A DNA stretch of 64,000 bases, from contig NZ_CANDNZ010000001.1 of NCBI RefSeq assembly GCF_947387555.1, forward strand, positions 682,001 through 746,000, in the 5' to 3' direction. The position numbers and the translations under genes are program-made. The notes under the pieces were generated by a model. It saw only the letters and a program-made list of their open reading frames with translations. It had not been told where the DNA came from and did no database searches. The DNA is from Thalassomonas sp. RHCl1. Lineage in GTDB: Bacteria; Pseudomonadota; Gammaproteobacteria; Enterobacterales; Alteromonadaceae. This document shows, piece by piece, positions 1 to 8,621 of this stretch (position 1 is its first letter; each line of letters starts with the position of its first letter).

Positions 1-1
1 A

Positions 2-814
2 ATCATCGTTGAAACCCTGTTTCAGTATCAGAATGTGATCAAGCAAAAACAGACCGATGCCAGCCTTTTAAAAGCTAACACCCGAAAATTGATGCGTGAA
101 CGGCTAAAACTGCCGCCTGGTCGGGCAATTGCCAAAGGAGAGCATAGCGAGAAGAAAGCCCCGCACCTGGGCATGAAACCGTCAAAATATTCATTTGGCC
201 TGGCAGACATAGGCAGATCAAAACAGTATCTGACAGCGGGTTTTAGAATGACCTATTTTGATGACTTGTCTTCTTCGGTAGCCCGAAACCCGTTTGCCAA
301 CCTGGAAATGCTTGATGTTGAATTTATTACAGATGATAACAAAACCCGTTTGCTTAAGCTGGACTTGCTCGATCTCGATTCCTTGCATACCCCGGGCGTG
401 CCCTGGCGCGATGAAAATCCCTATGCCTGGTCGGTTCGGGCAGGGTATGAAGCATTAAATTATGCCTGCCTTGATTGTGGTATTTACTTTATTGAAGGGG
501 ATATTGGAAAGTCGTATCGTTTTGGCAAAAATACTCTGGGCTATGGCATGCTCGGCGGCAAGGCATTTGCCGGTGATCAGGATGATGTTTTGGTTTCAGC
601 CAAACTCGGGCTGTTAACGTCCTTAGGCAGCAAGGCAAAAATGAAACTTGAACTGCAGCAAGCGGCGCGCCTTAACTTGAGTCAATCATACCGTCACCGC
701 TTTTATACAGAAATTAACTATCAGCTTGCTCCCGACTGGGAACTGAGGTTTTTATTGGAGAGAAGCGCAAGTACCCTGGTCGGATTGAAAATGAATTATT
801 ATTGGGGCTTCTAA
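2..814 (+). CDS. C-terminal part of a DUF4105 (Lnb-type) envelope protein, 5' truncated
   Basis: The reading frame is open from the first bases of the window, so the gene begins upstream; the GTG at 35 is internal. What is visible is about 270 residues rich in short alternating hydrophobic strands (for example GYGMLGGKAF and LVGLKMNYYWGF) and ends in an aromatic residue, as outer-membrane beta-barrel domains do. The style resembles the C-terminal half of DUF4105 proteins, which combine a periplasmic NlpC/P60-like domain with a barrel-like tail. That assignment is from memory of the family. The N-terminal domain is outside the window and the function is unknown. Confidence 0.5.
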   Translation: MIVETLFQYQNVIKQKQTDASLLKANTRKLMRERLKLPPGRAIAKGEHSEKKAPHLGMKPSKYSFGLADIGRSKQYLTAGFRMTYFDDLSSSVARNPFANLEMLDVEFITDDNKTRLLKLDLLDLDSLHTPGVPWRDENPYAWSVRAGYEALNYACLDCGIYFIEGDIGKSYRFGKNTLGYGMLGGKAFAGDQDDVLVSAKLGLLTSLGSKAKMKLELQQAARLNLSQSYRHRFYTEINYQLAPDWELRFLLERSASTLVGLKMNYYWGF

Positions 815-948
815 AGGGGTGATCGGCAACAGCTCCCCGTACGGCTGGAAAAAGCTGTGTGCAGGAAAAGAAACGGGCAATGACAGCATTTGTCATTGCC
901 CGCGAGCTTTGCTGAATTTAGCTATTATCAGACTATTCAAGCAAGATT

Positions 949-1689
949 TTATTTAAACAAATCTGTAATTTTGTCTTTTATCTTATCTGTGATTTTATCT
1001 TTAATTTTTTGTTTTTGCTCTTCTTTTGCTGCCTTGCTGATTTTTTTCAATACCTGCTTGATAATTTCACCGCCTAACTGGCTTGCTGGTAAACCCTGCT
1101 CGCCGCCAACCTTGGTCAGGCTGATTTCCGGTAAGGTGACCTGGTGAGCTTTATTGCCAAGCTGGCTCAGGTCTAAGGTCAGGGCAACCCCGGCAACCGT
1201 GATTTTTTCTACCCTGACTTTTGGCTCCGGCTGTTTTGCTTGTGTCGGCTCTTCGCTGGCAGGTTGCGAAGACTTATCTGATTTAGACAGGTTACGCTCC
1301 AGCGCATCTAAAATTTCGTTAAAGTTGGAAGTGCCGGCTTTTGATATCTCGACAAAGGCCTGGGGGGCAATAATACGGATTTCATCAATGACAATCGGCT
1401 CTTCGGTCAGGCTTTTGACATTAATATCTAAAGTAACATCTTCCATGGAGAAGGCATTTTTTTGCTGGTAGCTCGCAGGGTTGGCTAAGGTCAGCCCCTT
1501 AATGCTGCCGGCCCCCTGGGTCAGCTTAATATCCACCTCACCGACCGTGACTTGTTGCTCGGTATAGGCTTTGCCCTGCTGCTCTATCTGCTCTTTGATA
1601 AAGAGGTTGAGGGAGCCGCTGGCAAAAAACCAGAGGGCGCCGCCACAAAGTAATAATATGATAATTGCTATGCTTGCTAATTTGTTCAC
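949..1689 (-). CDS. AsmA-like single-pass membrane protein
   Basis: An approximately 246-residue protein with one N-terminal membrane anchor (residues about 4-25) followed by a periplasmic region containing VTVGEVDIKLTQGAGSIKGL, typical of AsmA/DUF748-like proteins that bridge the inner and outer membranes. A Ser/Pro/Gln-rich linker lies in the middle. The C-terminal 40 residues are an unusually lysine-rich repeated helix (KIKDKITDKIKDKITDLFK). Two GTG codons (1695 and 1689) could start translation; the second has AGGCGG just upstream, and no ATG fits. The gene stands alone and runs opposite to the RND operon. The exact function is not known. Confidence 0.6.
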   Translation of the reverse strand: MNKLASIAIIILLLCGGALWFFASGSLNLFIKEQIEQQGKAYTEQQVTVGEVDIKLTQGAGSIKGLTLANPASYQQKNAFSMEDVTLDINVKSLTEEPIVIDEIRIIAPQAFVEISKAGTSNFNEILDALERNLSKSDKSSQPASEEPTQAKQPEPKVRVEKITVAGVALTLDLSQLGNKAHQVTLPEISLTKVGGEQGLPASQLGGEIIKQVLKKISKAAKEEQKQKIKDKITDKIKDKITDLFK

Positions 1690-1888
1690 TGTCACCGCCT
1701 GTTTAAATGTATTAATGAAATGATTATATCTTAATTATCACCGGGTTATATTTATTTTGTCTCATTAGCGGCAATTTCTGTGTTTTTTGCCCGTTCCCGT
1801 ATTTTTTGATGTACAAACTCTTGCGTAAATTTCGGTAAATTGCCATTTTTTTGGGTTAACTTGCCTCGAAGCATGGCTTTATCTAAGG

Positions 1889-1918
1889 TATAGTTGTTCA
1901 GTTAACAACCTGACTATA
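1889..1918. promoter_or_regulatory. Imperfect dyad upstream of the RND operon, possible operator
   Basis: Nested inverted repeats sit 9-38 bp before the adaptor start codon: outer arms TATAG/CTATA and inner arms GTTGTT/AACAAC around a short spacer. The location suggests binding by a local efflux regulator (TetR or LysR type), but no regulator gene is adjacent, so this is inferred only from symmetry and position. Confidence 0.3.
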
Positions 1919-1926
1919 AAGAGATT

Positions 1927-2985
1927 ATGTCCAATTCCATTACCAGGCGCCTGCCGTTATTGCTACTTTTATCCCTGTTAATTGCTTTGGTGGCCTACTT
2001 AAGCTGGCCATCGGTAAAAGCAAATAAACAACAAAAACCCCGGGTGATTGCCGTGAAAACCGCCGTTATCGCCCAGTCGGAATTTAAAGATGTGGTAGAG
2101 GCGCTGGGGACTGCCCGGGCCAACGAGCAGGTATTGATCACCTCTAAATATTCTGACTTGGTGGATGAAATCTCTTTTGATGACGGTCAGCAGGTGAAAA
2201 AAGGCGAGGTCCTGGTCAGGTTAAACCGTCAGGAAGAAGTGGCAAAAGTACGGGAGCTGGAAGCCAACCTGGCTGAATCCGTGGCCCAGCTTAACCGCTT
2301 CCAGGATTTGTTAAAGAAAAAAGCCACCTCAAAATCCGAACTGGATCAACAGGACGCCCAAACCAAGGCAATATCGGCGCAGCTGATGAGTGCCCGTACC
2401 AAGCTCAGTGATCTCACCATTAAAGCGCCTTTTGACGGTGTGCTCGGTTTTAGAGAGATCAGTGTCGGCGCCTATATCGACTCGGGTGATGTGATCACCA
2501 GTTTGGATGACTTAAGTGTGATCAAGGTAGATTTTACCGTGCCGGAGCGTTTTTTACCCACAGTAGCCGTAGGGCAGAAGATCACCGCCACTAACGTTGC
2601 CTACCAGGAGCAGGTGTTTACCGGGGAAATTGCCACTATAGACAGCCGCATCGACCCGCAAACCCGTACCTTAAAAATACGTGGAAAAATCCCCAACCCC
2701 GGCCTGAAACTGCGTCCCGGCATGTTGCTCAATATCACCATAGAGCGCCATACCGATATGGTATTGCAGGTGCCGGAAAGTGCGGTTATCCCGATTGAAG
2801 ACAAACATTTTGTTTTTGTGGTCAGCGACAACAAAGCATTAAGAAAAGCTATCCGCATCGGCCGCCGTCAGCCGGGCAAAGTGGAGGTGCTGTCAGGGCT
2901 TGAGGAGCAGGATGCCGTGGTGATAGAAGGGGCGCTGAAACTCAGGGAAGGCACGCAGGTATCCGTGCTGGAGGATAAGGAGTGA
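1927..2985 (+). CDS. RND efflux periplasmic adaptor (HlyD/AcrA family)
   Basis: A 352-residue membrane fusion protein. It has an N-terminal anchor (residues about 10-27), a lipoyl/barrel-sandwich first half (ITSKYSDLVDEISFDDGQQVKKGEVLVRL), a coiled-coil hairpin (about 100-160) and a second lipoyl half (TIKAPFDGVLGFREISVGAYI), followed by beta-barrel and membrane-proximal domains. This order defines adaptors of tripartite pumps, which link the inner-membrane pump to an outer-membrane channel. The stop codon overlaps the GTG start of the pump gene, so the two are translationally coupled. No outer-membrane channel gene is nearby, so a TolC encoded elsewhere is probably used. The substrate cannot be told. 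Confidence 0.95.
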   Translation: MSNSITRRLPLLLLLSLLIALVAYLSWPSVKANKQQKPRVIAVKTAVIAQSEFKDVVEALGTARANEQVLITSKYSDLVDEISFDDGQQVKKGEVLVRLNRQEEVAKVRELEANLAESVAQLNRFQDLLKKKATSKSELDQQDAQTKAISAQLMSARTKLSDLTIKAPFDGVLGFREISVGAYIDSGDVITSLDDLSVIKVDFTVPERFLPTVAVGQKITATNVAYQEQVFTGEIATIDSRIDPQTRTLKIRGKIPNPGLKLRPGMLLNITIERHTDMVLQVPESAVIPIEDKHFVFVVSDNKALRKAIRIGRRQPGKVEVLSGLEEQDAVVIEGALKLREGTQVSVLEDKE

Positions 2986-5900
2986 TCTTATCTGATATCT
3001 CGGTTAAACGTCCGGTTTTTGCTACCGTTATCAACCTACTTTTTGTGACTTTCGGCGTGGTCGCCTTTATGCTGCTGCCGCTGAGAGAATATCCGGATAT
3101 AGACCCGCCTGTGGTCAGTATCAATACCAACTATACCGGCGCTTCGGCGGCGATTGTCGAAACCAAGATCACCCAGGTACTTGAAGACAGGATCTCCGGG
3201 GTGGAAGGGATCAAGAATATCACCTCCAGCAGCCGGGTGGGGCGCTCGAGTATCTCCATCGAATTTGAACTGGACCGGGATATAGACTCTGCCACCAATG
3301 ACGTCAGGGACCGTATTTCCAGGGCGCTGAACAACCTGCCGGAGCAGGCGGATCCGCCGGAAGTGTTTAAAGCCAATGACGATGAAAATGTTATCGCCTG
3401 GTTTGTGCTGCAAAGTGAAACCATGTCTACCCTGCAGCTCACCGATTACGCCGAGCGATATATTGTTGACCGCTTTGCCGTGGTTGACGGTGTCGCCCGG
3501 GTCAGGGTCGGCGGCGGCCGTACCTATGCCATGAAAATCTTTTTAGACCGTATCGAAATGGCGGCGCGCAAGATCACGGTAAGTGATATCGAGTCGACCT
3601 TGCGGGCGGAAAACATTGAATTACCGGCGGGGGAAATTGAATCGATTGAGCGCGACTTTTCTATCCGGGTTGAACGCAGTTACCTGACGGAGCAAGACTT
3701 TGCCGCCATGGTGATCTCCCGCGGAGAAGACAATGCCCTGGTACGCCTGGGGGATGTTGCCCGGGTGGAAATAGCCGCTGAAGACGATGAAAACATGTTC
3801 CGCGGCAACGGCAAAAACATGGTGGGGCTTGGCATTATCAAGCAGTCTACCGCCAATACCCTGGATGTGGTTAAAGCCGGCCGCGAGGAAATGGTTGCGG
3901 TACGCGATACCTTGCCTCAGGGCACGACTATCACCAACAGTTACGACAGCTCGGTCTTTATCCAGGGCTCTATAGATGAAGTGTATAATACCCTGTTTAT
4001 CGCCATGATGCTGGTGATCCTGGTTATTTTCCTGTTCCTGGGTAATATCCGCGTCACCCTGATCCCGGCGGTGACTGTGCCGGTGGCGCTTATCGGCTCT
4101 ATGATGGTGTTATCCTGGTTGGGCTTTTCCATTAACCTGTTAACTTTGCTGGCCCTGGTGCTGGCAATCGGCCTGGTGGTGGACGATGCCATCGTGGTGC
4201 TGGAAAACATCTACCGCCGTATCGAAAACGGCCAGACCCCTTTAATGGCCGCTTATGAAGGCGGCCGCGAAGTTGCCTTTGCCGTTATTGCCACTACTTT
4301 AGTGCTGGTGGCGGTTTTTGTGCCCCTGGTGTTTTTATCCGGCAATATCGGCCGGCTGTTTACCGAGTTTGCCCTGGCCATAGCCGCAGCCGTGGTGTTC
4401 TCCAGTATTACCGCTTTGTCGCTTACCCCTATGATGTGCTCGAAAATGCTTAAGCACAGGGAGCGCAGTTCTTCGTTTGGCCAGATTTTGGATAAAGGTT
4501 TTGCGAAAATAGAAGCCGCTTATGGCCGGGCGTTAAGCCAAAGTATCCACCAGCCGCTGATATTGCTGTCTGTGGTTGGCCTTTCCCTGTTTGCCACTTA
4601 TTTGCTGTTTGGACAATTGCCCCAGGAATATACCCCGAAAGAAGACCGGGGAGATCTCTTTATCCGCATGCAGGGGGTAGAAGGGGCCAGCTACGAAAGC
4701 AATGTGAAAAACATGCAGCAGATTGAAGAAAAGCTGCTGGTCTATAAGCAAAGAGATGAACTGGACCGGGTGATCGTCCGGGTACCGGGCTTTGGCGGCA
4801 CCGGCGGTGTGGCTATAGTCGGTTTGCCGAAATGGGATCAGCGCAGCTTCTCTACCTTTGAATTTGCCGACCGCTTTAATAAAGAGCTTAAAGATATCAC
4901 CGATGTTCGCGCCTTTACCATTATCCGCCGCGGCATAGGCGGTGGCGGCTCCAGCCGTCCGGTAGAGTTTGTGCTGCAGGGCAATACCTATGAAGAGCTG
5001 GCGAAATGGCGCGACATAGTGATCGCCAAAGCCCAGGAAAACCCTAACCTGACCGCCATAGACAGTGATTATAAGGAAACCTATCCTCAGCTTCTGGTGG
5101 AAATTGCCCATGAGCGGGCTTACGACCTCGGTGTGCCGGTTGGGGATATTGCCAAAACCATGGAAACCATGCTTGGTCAGCGCCGGGTGACGACTTTTGT
5201 CGACCGCGGGGAAGAATATGATGTGATTGTCGAAGGGGATGAAACCGACTTTAGCAGCCCCGGTGATATCGACAATATTTATGTACGCTCGCGTACCACC
5301 AACGAACTGGTGCCGTTATCGAACCTGATCACTATTGCTGAAAATGCCACCTCGTCGCGGTTAAACCGTTATAACCGCCTGCGTAGCGTGACCATTACCG
5401 CCAATTTAAGCCAGGGATATGCTTTGGGGGATGCCCTGGATTTTCTCAACCAGATAGTGGATGAACAATTGCCGGATGAAGCCCTGGTGGACTACAAGGG
5501 TCAGTCGCTGCTATTAAAAGACTCGGGCCAGTCTATCCTGTTTATTTTTGTCCTGGCGCTGCTGATCACTTACCTGGTGCTTTCGGCTCAGTTTGAAAGC
5601 TTTATCCATCCCTTTGTCATCCTGCTCACCGTGCCGCTGGCACTGGTTGGAGCCTTGGCGGGCTTACAGCTGATGAGCATGAGTTTAAACATCTACAGCC
5701 AGATAGGTATTGTGATGCTGATTGGCCTGGCGGCGAAAAACGGTATTTTGATTGTCGAGTTCGCCAACCAGTTAAGGGATCGCGGCGAAGCGTTTGAGCA
5801 GGCGCTGATCAAAGGGGCGCAGCAGCGCTTGCGCCCTATTATCATGACCACCTTTACGACAGTCACCAGTGCCATTCCTTTGGTATTGGCTTCGGGTCCC

Positions 5901-6116
5901 GGGGCTGAAAGCCGTATGGTGATAGGTGTGGTGATTTTTGCCGGTGTTTCCCTGGCCAGTATCTTTACCTTGTTTGTGGTGCCCGGCGCCTACTACTGGT
6001 TATGCCGCCATACCGGCTCGCCTCAGGCGATAACACAGCAAATCGAAAAGCTGCAGCTTGAGCAGGCAACTGTATCCGACGTGGAAAGTGCCCGAGTGAA
6101 AGAAAGTGCTTCTTAG
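2982..6116 (+). CDS. RND efflux pump, inner-membrane permease
   Basis: A 1044-residue AcrB/MexF-like transporter with 12 predicted membrane segments and two large periplasmic loops. The proton-relay Asp pair is visible in VVDDAIVVLEN (residues 401-402), and the TM10 region carries GLAAKNGILIVEFANQ. The length is normal for the hydrophobe/amphiphile family. Translation starts at a GTG overlapping the adaptor stop (GTGA). The presence of the Asp pair and absence of heavy-metal-type methionine motifs favour drug or amphiphile export over metal export, but the substrate is unknown. A terminator follows. Confidence 0.95.
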   Translation: MILSDISVKRPVFATVINLLFVTFGVVAFMLLPLREYPDIDPPVVSINTNYTGASAAIVETKITQVLEDRISGVEGIKNITSSSRVGRSSISIEFELDRDIDSATNDVRDRISRALNNLPEQADPPEVFKANDDENVIAWFVLQSETMSTLQLTDYAERYIVDRFAVVDGVARVRVGGGRTYAMKIFLDRIEMAARKITVSDIESTLRAENIELPAGEIESIERDFSIRVERSYLTEQDFAAMVISRGEDNALVRLGDVARVEIAAEDDENMFRGNGKNMVGLGIIKQSTANTLDVVKAGREEMVAVRDTLPQGTTITNSYDSSVFIQGSIDEVYNTLFIAMMLVILVIFLFLGNIRVTLIPAVTVPVALIGSMMVLSWLGFSINLLTLLALVLAIGLVVDDAIVVLENIYRRIENGQTPLMAAYEGGREVAFAVIATTLVLVAVFVPLVFLSGNIGRLFTEFALAIAAAVVFSSITALSLTPMMCSKMLKHRERSSSFGQILDKGFAKIEAAYGRALSQSIHQPLILLSVVGLSLFATYLLFGQLPQEYTPKEDRGDLFIRMQGVEGASYESNVKNMQQIEEKLLVYKQRDELDRVIVRVPGFGGTGGVAIVGLPKWDQRSFSTFEFADRFNKELKDITDVRAFTIIRRGIGGGGSSRPVEFVLQGNTYEELAKWRDIVIAKAQENPNLTAIDSDYKETYPQLLVEIAHERAYDLGVPVGDIAKTMETMLGQRRVTTFVDRGEEYDVIVEGDETDFSSPGDIDNIYVRSRTTNELVPLSNLITIAENATSSRLNRYNRLRSVTITANLSQGYALGDALDFLNQIVDEQLPDEALVDYKGQSLLLKDSGQSILFIFVLALLITYLVLSAQFESFIHPFVILLTVPLALVGALAGLQLMSMSLNIYSQIGIVMLIGLAAKNGILIVEFANQLRDRGEAFEQALIKGAQQRLRPIIMTTFTTVTSAIPLVLASGPGAESRMVIGVVIFAGVSLASIFTLFVVPGAYYWLCRHTGSPQAITQQIEKLQLEQATVSDVESARVKESAS

Positions 6117-6131
6117 TTTTTCAAATGATAA

Positions 6132-6154
6132 GGGAGTCGCCACGGCTCCTTTTA
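6132..6154 (+). terminator. Rho-independent terminator after the RND operon
   Basis: GGAGTCG/CGGCTCC arms around CCA, followed by TTTT. It lies 16 bp past the pump stop codon. Confidence 0.7.
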
Positions 6155-6164
6155 TGTACCGAGA

Positions 6165-6197
6165 AAGCTACTGCATCTGTTGTAGAGGCAGTAGCTT
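6165..6197. repeat. Perfect 10-bp inverted repeat
   Basis: AAGCTACTGC and GCAGTAGCTT are separated by 13 nt. There is no T tract on the + strand. It lies between convergent genes, so it may act as a second terminator or a transcript-stabilising hairpin. Confidence 0.45.
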
Positions 6198-6246
6198 AGT
6201 GCACTAGGCTTCAAAGCTATTAATCAAACATCTTCTGCTTTGAGGG

Positions 6247-6570
6247 CTAGCCTTTCGCTTGTCCCTCTTTGTGTCCTTCACTGTTTGGTGTTGAGTCAGT
6301 TTGTTTAGAGCTAACTTGCTTGGGGGTGATGAATACCTCCCCCGGATTGACCACTAGCTGTACCTTTTGTCCCACATGAAAACCTGCCCCCCGCAGCCAC
6401 TTTCCCCGAAGCACAAGGCAGGGTTCAAGGTTTACAGGTTGGTAGTTAATACCGATGCCGCGCACTTTCACTGCCGTTTCGCAAACAGTTTCCAGTACGG
6501 TAAGTTGCCGATAAATGGGATATTTTACTTTTGCCAGGCAAAACTCTGACGTATGATGATATTCAGCCAT
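6247..6570 (-). CDS. SymE-like toxin (type I toxin-antitoxin family)
   Basis: A 107-residue protein whose core (residues 47-80), with LVLRGKWLRGAGF and VQLVVNPGEVFIT, matches the SymE signature of a GxWLxxAGF segment followed by an AbrB-like beta fold. In E. coli, SymE is an SOS-induced protein that compacts nucleic acid and is repressed by the antisense RNA SymR. The SD sequence GGAG lies 10 nt before the ATG. The hydrophilic tail is not part of the fold. Many SymE homologues are not proven toxins, and I see no clear LexA box. It sits at the edge of an AT-rich accessory island. Confidence 0.75.
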   Translation of the reverse strand: MAEYHHTSEFCLAKVKYPIYRQLTVLETVCETAVKVRGIGINYQPVNLEPCLVLRGKWLRGAGFHVGQKVQLVVNPGEVFITPKQVSSKQTDSTPNSEGHKEGQAKG

Positions 6571-6946
6571 GACGTACTCCGTATAAGTTCGTTGTGGTTA
6601 GCGACCTCTGGGTGTGACAGCACTCAGGGGTTGCGACTTAAATTACAACTGGTTTATAACCGTAAATAGATGAGAAATACTGAGATAGACGACCTCCTTT
6701 TGGGGTGGGTTGCACCTTTAATTAAAGCTTAAAAGGCTGGTTAAATCGACAGTGAAACAGACTTTTTGGGGAATTTATTTGCGGCAGCTGGAAGTTGGTT
6801 TGAAGAACGTTTGCTCTGAGGTTACGGCTGAGTTTCTGGCGCCTTTTAGTCCTAATGTCGGATAGAACCTAACTTACAAAATCAACTTTGGTCATATCTA
6901 AATGCTTTTAACGTTTGTCTCTAGAGGAGTTTGTTAGTAGTCCGTC
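6571..6946. other. Intergenic region without a recognised gene
   Basis: About 375 bp between the SymE-like gene and the REP-like hairpin. The first 60 bp carry the SymE translation signals and are where an antisense RNA would be expected by analogy with symR. I see no ORF with coding character and no tRNA-like structure. Confidence 0.4.
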
Positions 6947-7007
6947 AGGGTCAGGTCTTGAATTGTGCATAAAAGTATTTGCTAATGCAAAAACAAGACC
7001 TGACCCC
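6947..7007. repeat. REP/MITE-like palindromic element
   Basis: AGGGTCAGGTCTTG at the left and its inverted copy CAAGACCTGACCCC at the right enclose about 33 nt that also partly pair (TTGTGCAT with ATGCAAAA). The whole is a roughly 60-nt hairpin with GTCAGG doubled at the left end. AAGACCTGACCC ends are, from memory, common in short elements mobilised by Y1/REP-associated transposases in proteobacteria. No transposase is in the window. Confidence 0.6.
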
Positions 7008-7030
7008 TATGTTTCACTTGTCATGTTTTA

Positions 7031-7960
7031 TCAAATATTTCTAAGGCATTCGGAAATTTGTTCATCAAACTTGTTAAAGCGATTTATATAGCTTGGGTTA
7101 GCGTTTTCTGGTGCTACGTTTTCCTTAACAATTTTTTTGTATCTAAAATCACGAATTAATTGGGTTACTTCTTCACGTTTAAAGTAAACTTGTCCATCGA
7201 CTTCAAAACCTTTAGAGAAAACCTGATCAGAGCAAGTCTTCATTTCTTTAGGCGAACCAATTAACATTCTAGCTATCTGCATACTGTTTTCAGATATAGC
7301 TTCTTGAAAATATGATTTTAAGCTTAACTTAGTTTTTATAGTGTTCTTTTCAAATGGTTGTAGCCAAGGAAATGGACTTTCTTCTTCTTTTTTCAAGATA
7401 AAAGAGTTTGATACTTCTTTTTTGGTTTTCACATCAATTAACTGGAATTTAAGAAAAATAAAAGCTCCGATATCATCCTTAAATACGTGCTTCCTTAGGC
7501 CTATGCCATTTATTTTTACAGGAACTTCATCAAATTGAATAAAGTCTCGGCTTATAACTAAAATGTGAGATAAATCATTGCCTTTTGTTTTTTCAGTCAT
7601 ATTGTTCACAAAGCGCTTTAAATCAAAACCCGATAAGTTTTCGGGATTCCTATATGAACTAGCCAATAATGAACGTTCGACAGGGATGGGGACTATTTCA
7701 ACCTTATTATTAGCCGATGGTAATTCAGTTTTCATTTCATTAATAATATGATTATCAATATCTAATTCTGGAAAATTAAAAAGTTTATTTTCATTATTAA
7801 ATACAGTTACACCAACGTAACTATATGAAATATCACTACCAACAAGAGAAACAATTCCAAGTTTTTTAACGCTTTTTAGTTGTTCATCAGTAATTTGGAC
7901 ATTGTAAGTTGCACAACCTGCTAATCCCCATATTAATATCGCTATAATAACCTTATTCAT
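7031..7960 (-). CDS. Hypothetical lipoprotein in accessory island
   Basis: A 309-residue protein starting at MNKVIIAIL with a clear lipoprotein signal and lipobox (LAGC). A longer start at 7993 would place the signal 11 residues inside and overlap the attC-like site, so it is not preferred. No known domain is recognised; the mature part is mixed alpha/beta, with cysteines near the C-terminus (KTCSDQVF and SECLRNI). It is markedly AT-rich compared with the flanking core genes. It follows an attC-like site in the same orientation, suggesting it arrived as a gene cassette. Confidence 0.65.
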   Translation of the reverse strand: MNKVIIAILIWGLAGCATYNVQITDEQLKSVKKLGIVSLVGSDISYSYVGVTVFNNENKLFNFPELDIDNHIINEMKTELPSANNKVEIVPIPVERSLLASSYRNPENLSGFDLKRFVNNMTEKTKGNDLSHILVISRDFIQFDEVPVKINGIGLRKHVFKDDIGAFIFLKFQLIDVKTKKEVSNSFILKKEEESPFPWLQPFEKNTIKTKLSLKSYFQEAISENSMQIARMLIGSPKEMKTCSDQVFSKGFEVDGQVYFKREEVTQLIRDFRYKKIVKENVAPENANPSYINRFNKFDEQISECLRNI

Positions 7961-7990
7961 TTTATACCTGAGTTGATTTGAAATTAAAAA

Positions 7991-8058
7991 CATAACGCCT
8001 GTGTAATTTGCGTATTGAAGCGCAGCGTAAATGCGTCAAATTGACATTTGTTAGCTGC
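7991..8058 (-). other. Integron attC-like recombination site
   Basis: Read on the minus strand, the site begins GCTAACAAATGTCAATTTG and ends CAAATTACACAGGCGTTATG. The inner arms TGTCAATTTG and CAAATTACACA are complementary with one extra base. The outer arms carry the simple-site cores (CTAAC and GTTATG). The central part is a variable, partly palindromic spacer. This imperfect palindrome with an extrahelical base is the architecture of attC sites. It lies between two same-strand small genes, exactly where a cassette junction should be. No integron integrase is seen in the window. Confidence 0.7.
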
Positions 8059-8062
8059 ATTT

Positions 8063-8548
8063 CTACCAGATTTTCCACCAGGATTTTTTAACCCCCGGGT
8101 GGGAAATTACAAGGTATTGTGGCTCACTTTGCTCCCCTGAAGTTGAAATACCTGTAATTTTCACTTTAATCTTAAAAGCTTCTTGCTCTTCACTGCTGCC
8201 ATCCAACCAGATAAAGGTAAATTCACGCTTATCTTGCACATATTCAGTTGGAGTTACAGGTGTATCAGTGAACAGTTTGTCCTCAAAATTACCTTCCACT
8301 ATTTCGAAGGTATAGCCCTGAAGTTGCTCAGGTAAACTAGTCAATTTAAGAGTTACTATACCGGCATCTGAAGTCGAAGCGTAATTGCCATCATCAGTAC
8401 CTCTTCTGATCGATTGAACTATAAAATCTGGCTTTACAGCACTTAATGATTTTTCGGAGGAAAGTTTGAAGTCTTTCAGCATTGGAGCAAAAGATCCCGC
8501 AAAGGATAAGCAAGGAATTAAGGTGAATAAGATAAATAGTTTTTTCAT
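8063..8548 (-). CDS. Hypothetical secreted protein, probable cassette gene
   Basis: A 161-residue protein with an N-terminal signal peptide (MKKLFILFTLIPCLSFAGS, cleavage near residue 18). The mature domain has a beta-sandwich look (GIVTLKLTSLPEQLQGYTF, EAFKIKVKITGIST), but I do not recognise a family. The ATG at 8548 is chosen because it begins the signal peptide; the longer frame adds 13 residues without a signal. Its stop is about 5 bp from the attC-like site, as expected in a cassette. AT-rich. Confidence 0.6.
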   Translation of the reverse strand: MKKLFILFTLIPCLSFAGSFAPMLKDFKLSSEKSLSAVKPDFIVQSIRRGTDDGNYASTSDAGIVTLKLTSLPEQLQGYTFEIVEGNFEDKLFTDTPVTPTEYVQDKREFTFIWLDGSSEEQEAFKIKVKITGISTSGEQSEPQYLVISHPGVKKSWWKIW

Positions 8549-8621
8549 TCGGTATCTCAAGTTTTGTACGATTAATGCCGCTATCACCGGACAGCTGGCT
8601 GTAGTTGTAATTTATGTAAAG

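Noticed and set aside
890-1471. Plus-strand ORFs opposite the AsmA-like gene
   Set aside because: They are antisense shadows of the 949-1689 gene with biased composition and no start signal.
8556-8610. attC site between the oxygenase and the secreted protein gene
   Set aside because: The core reads ATTAATC rather than GTTRRRY and the arms pair poorly, so it is not supported.
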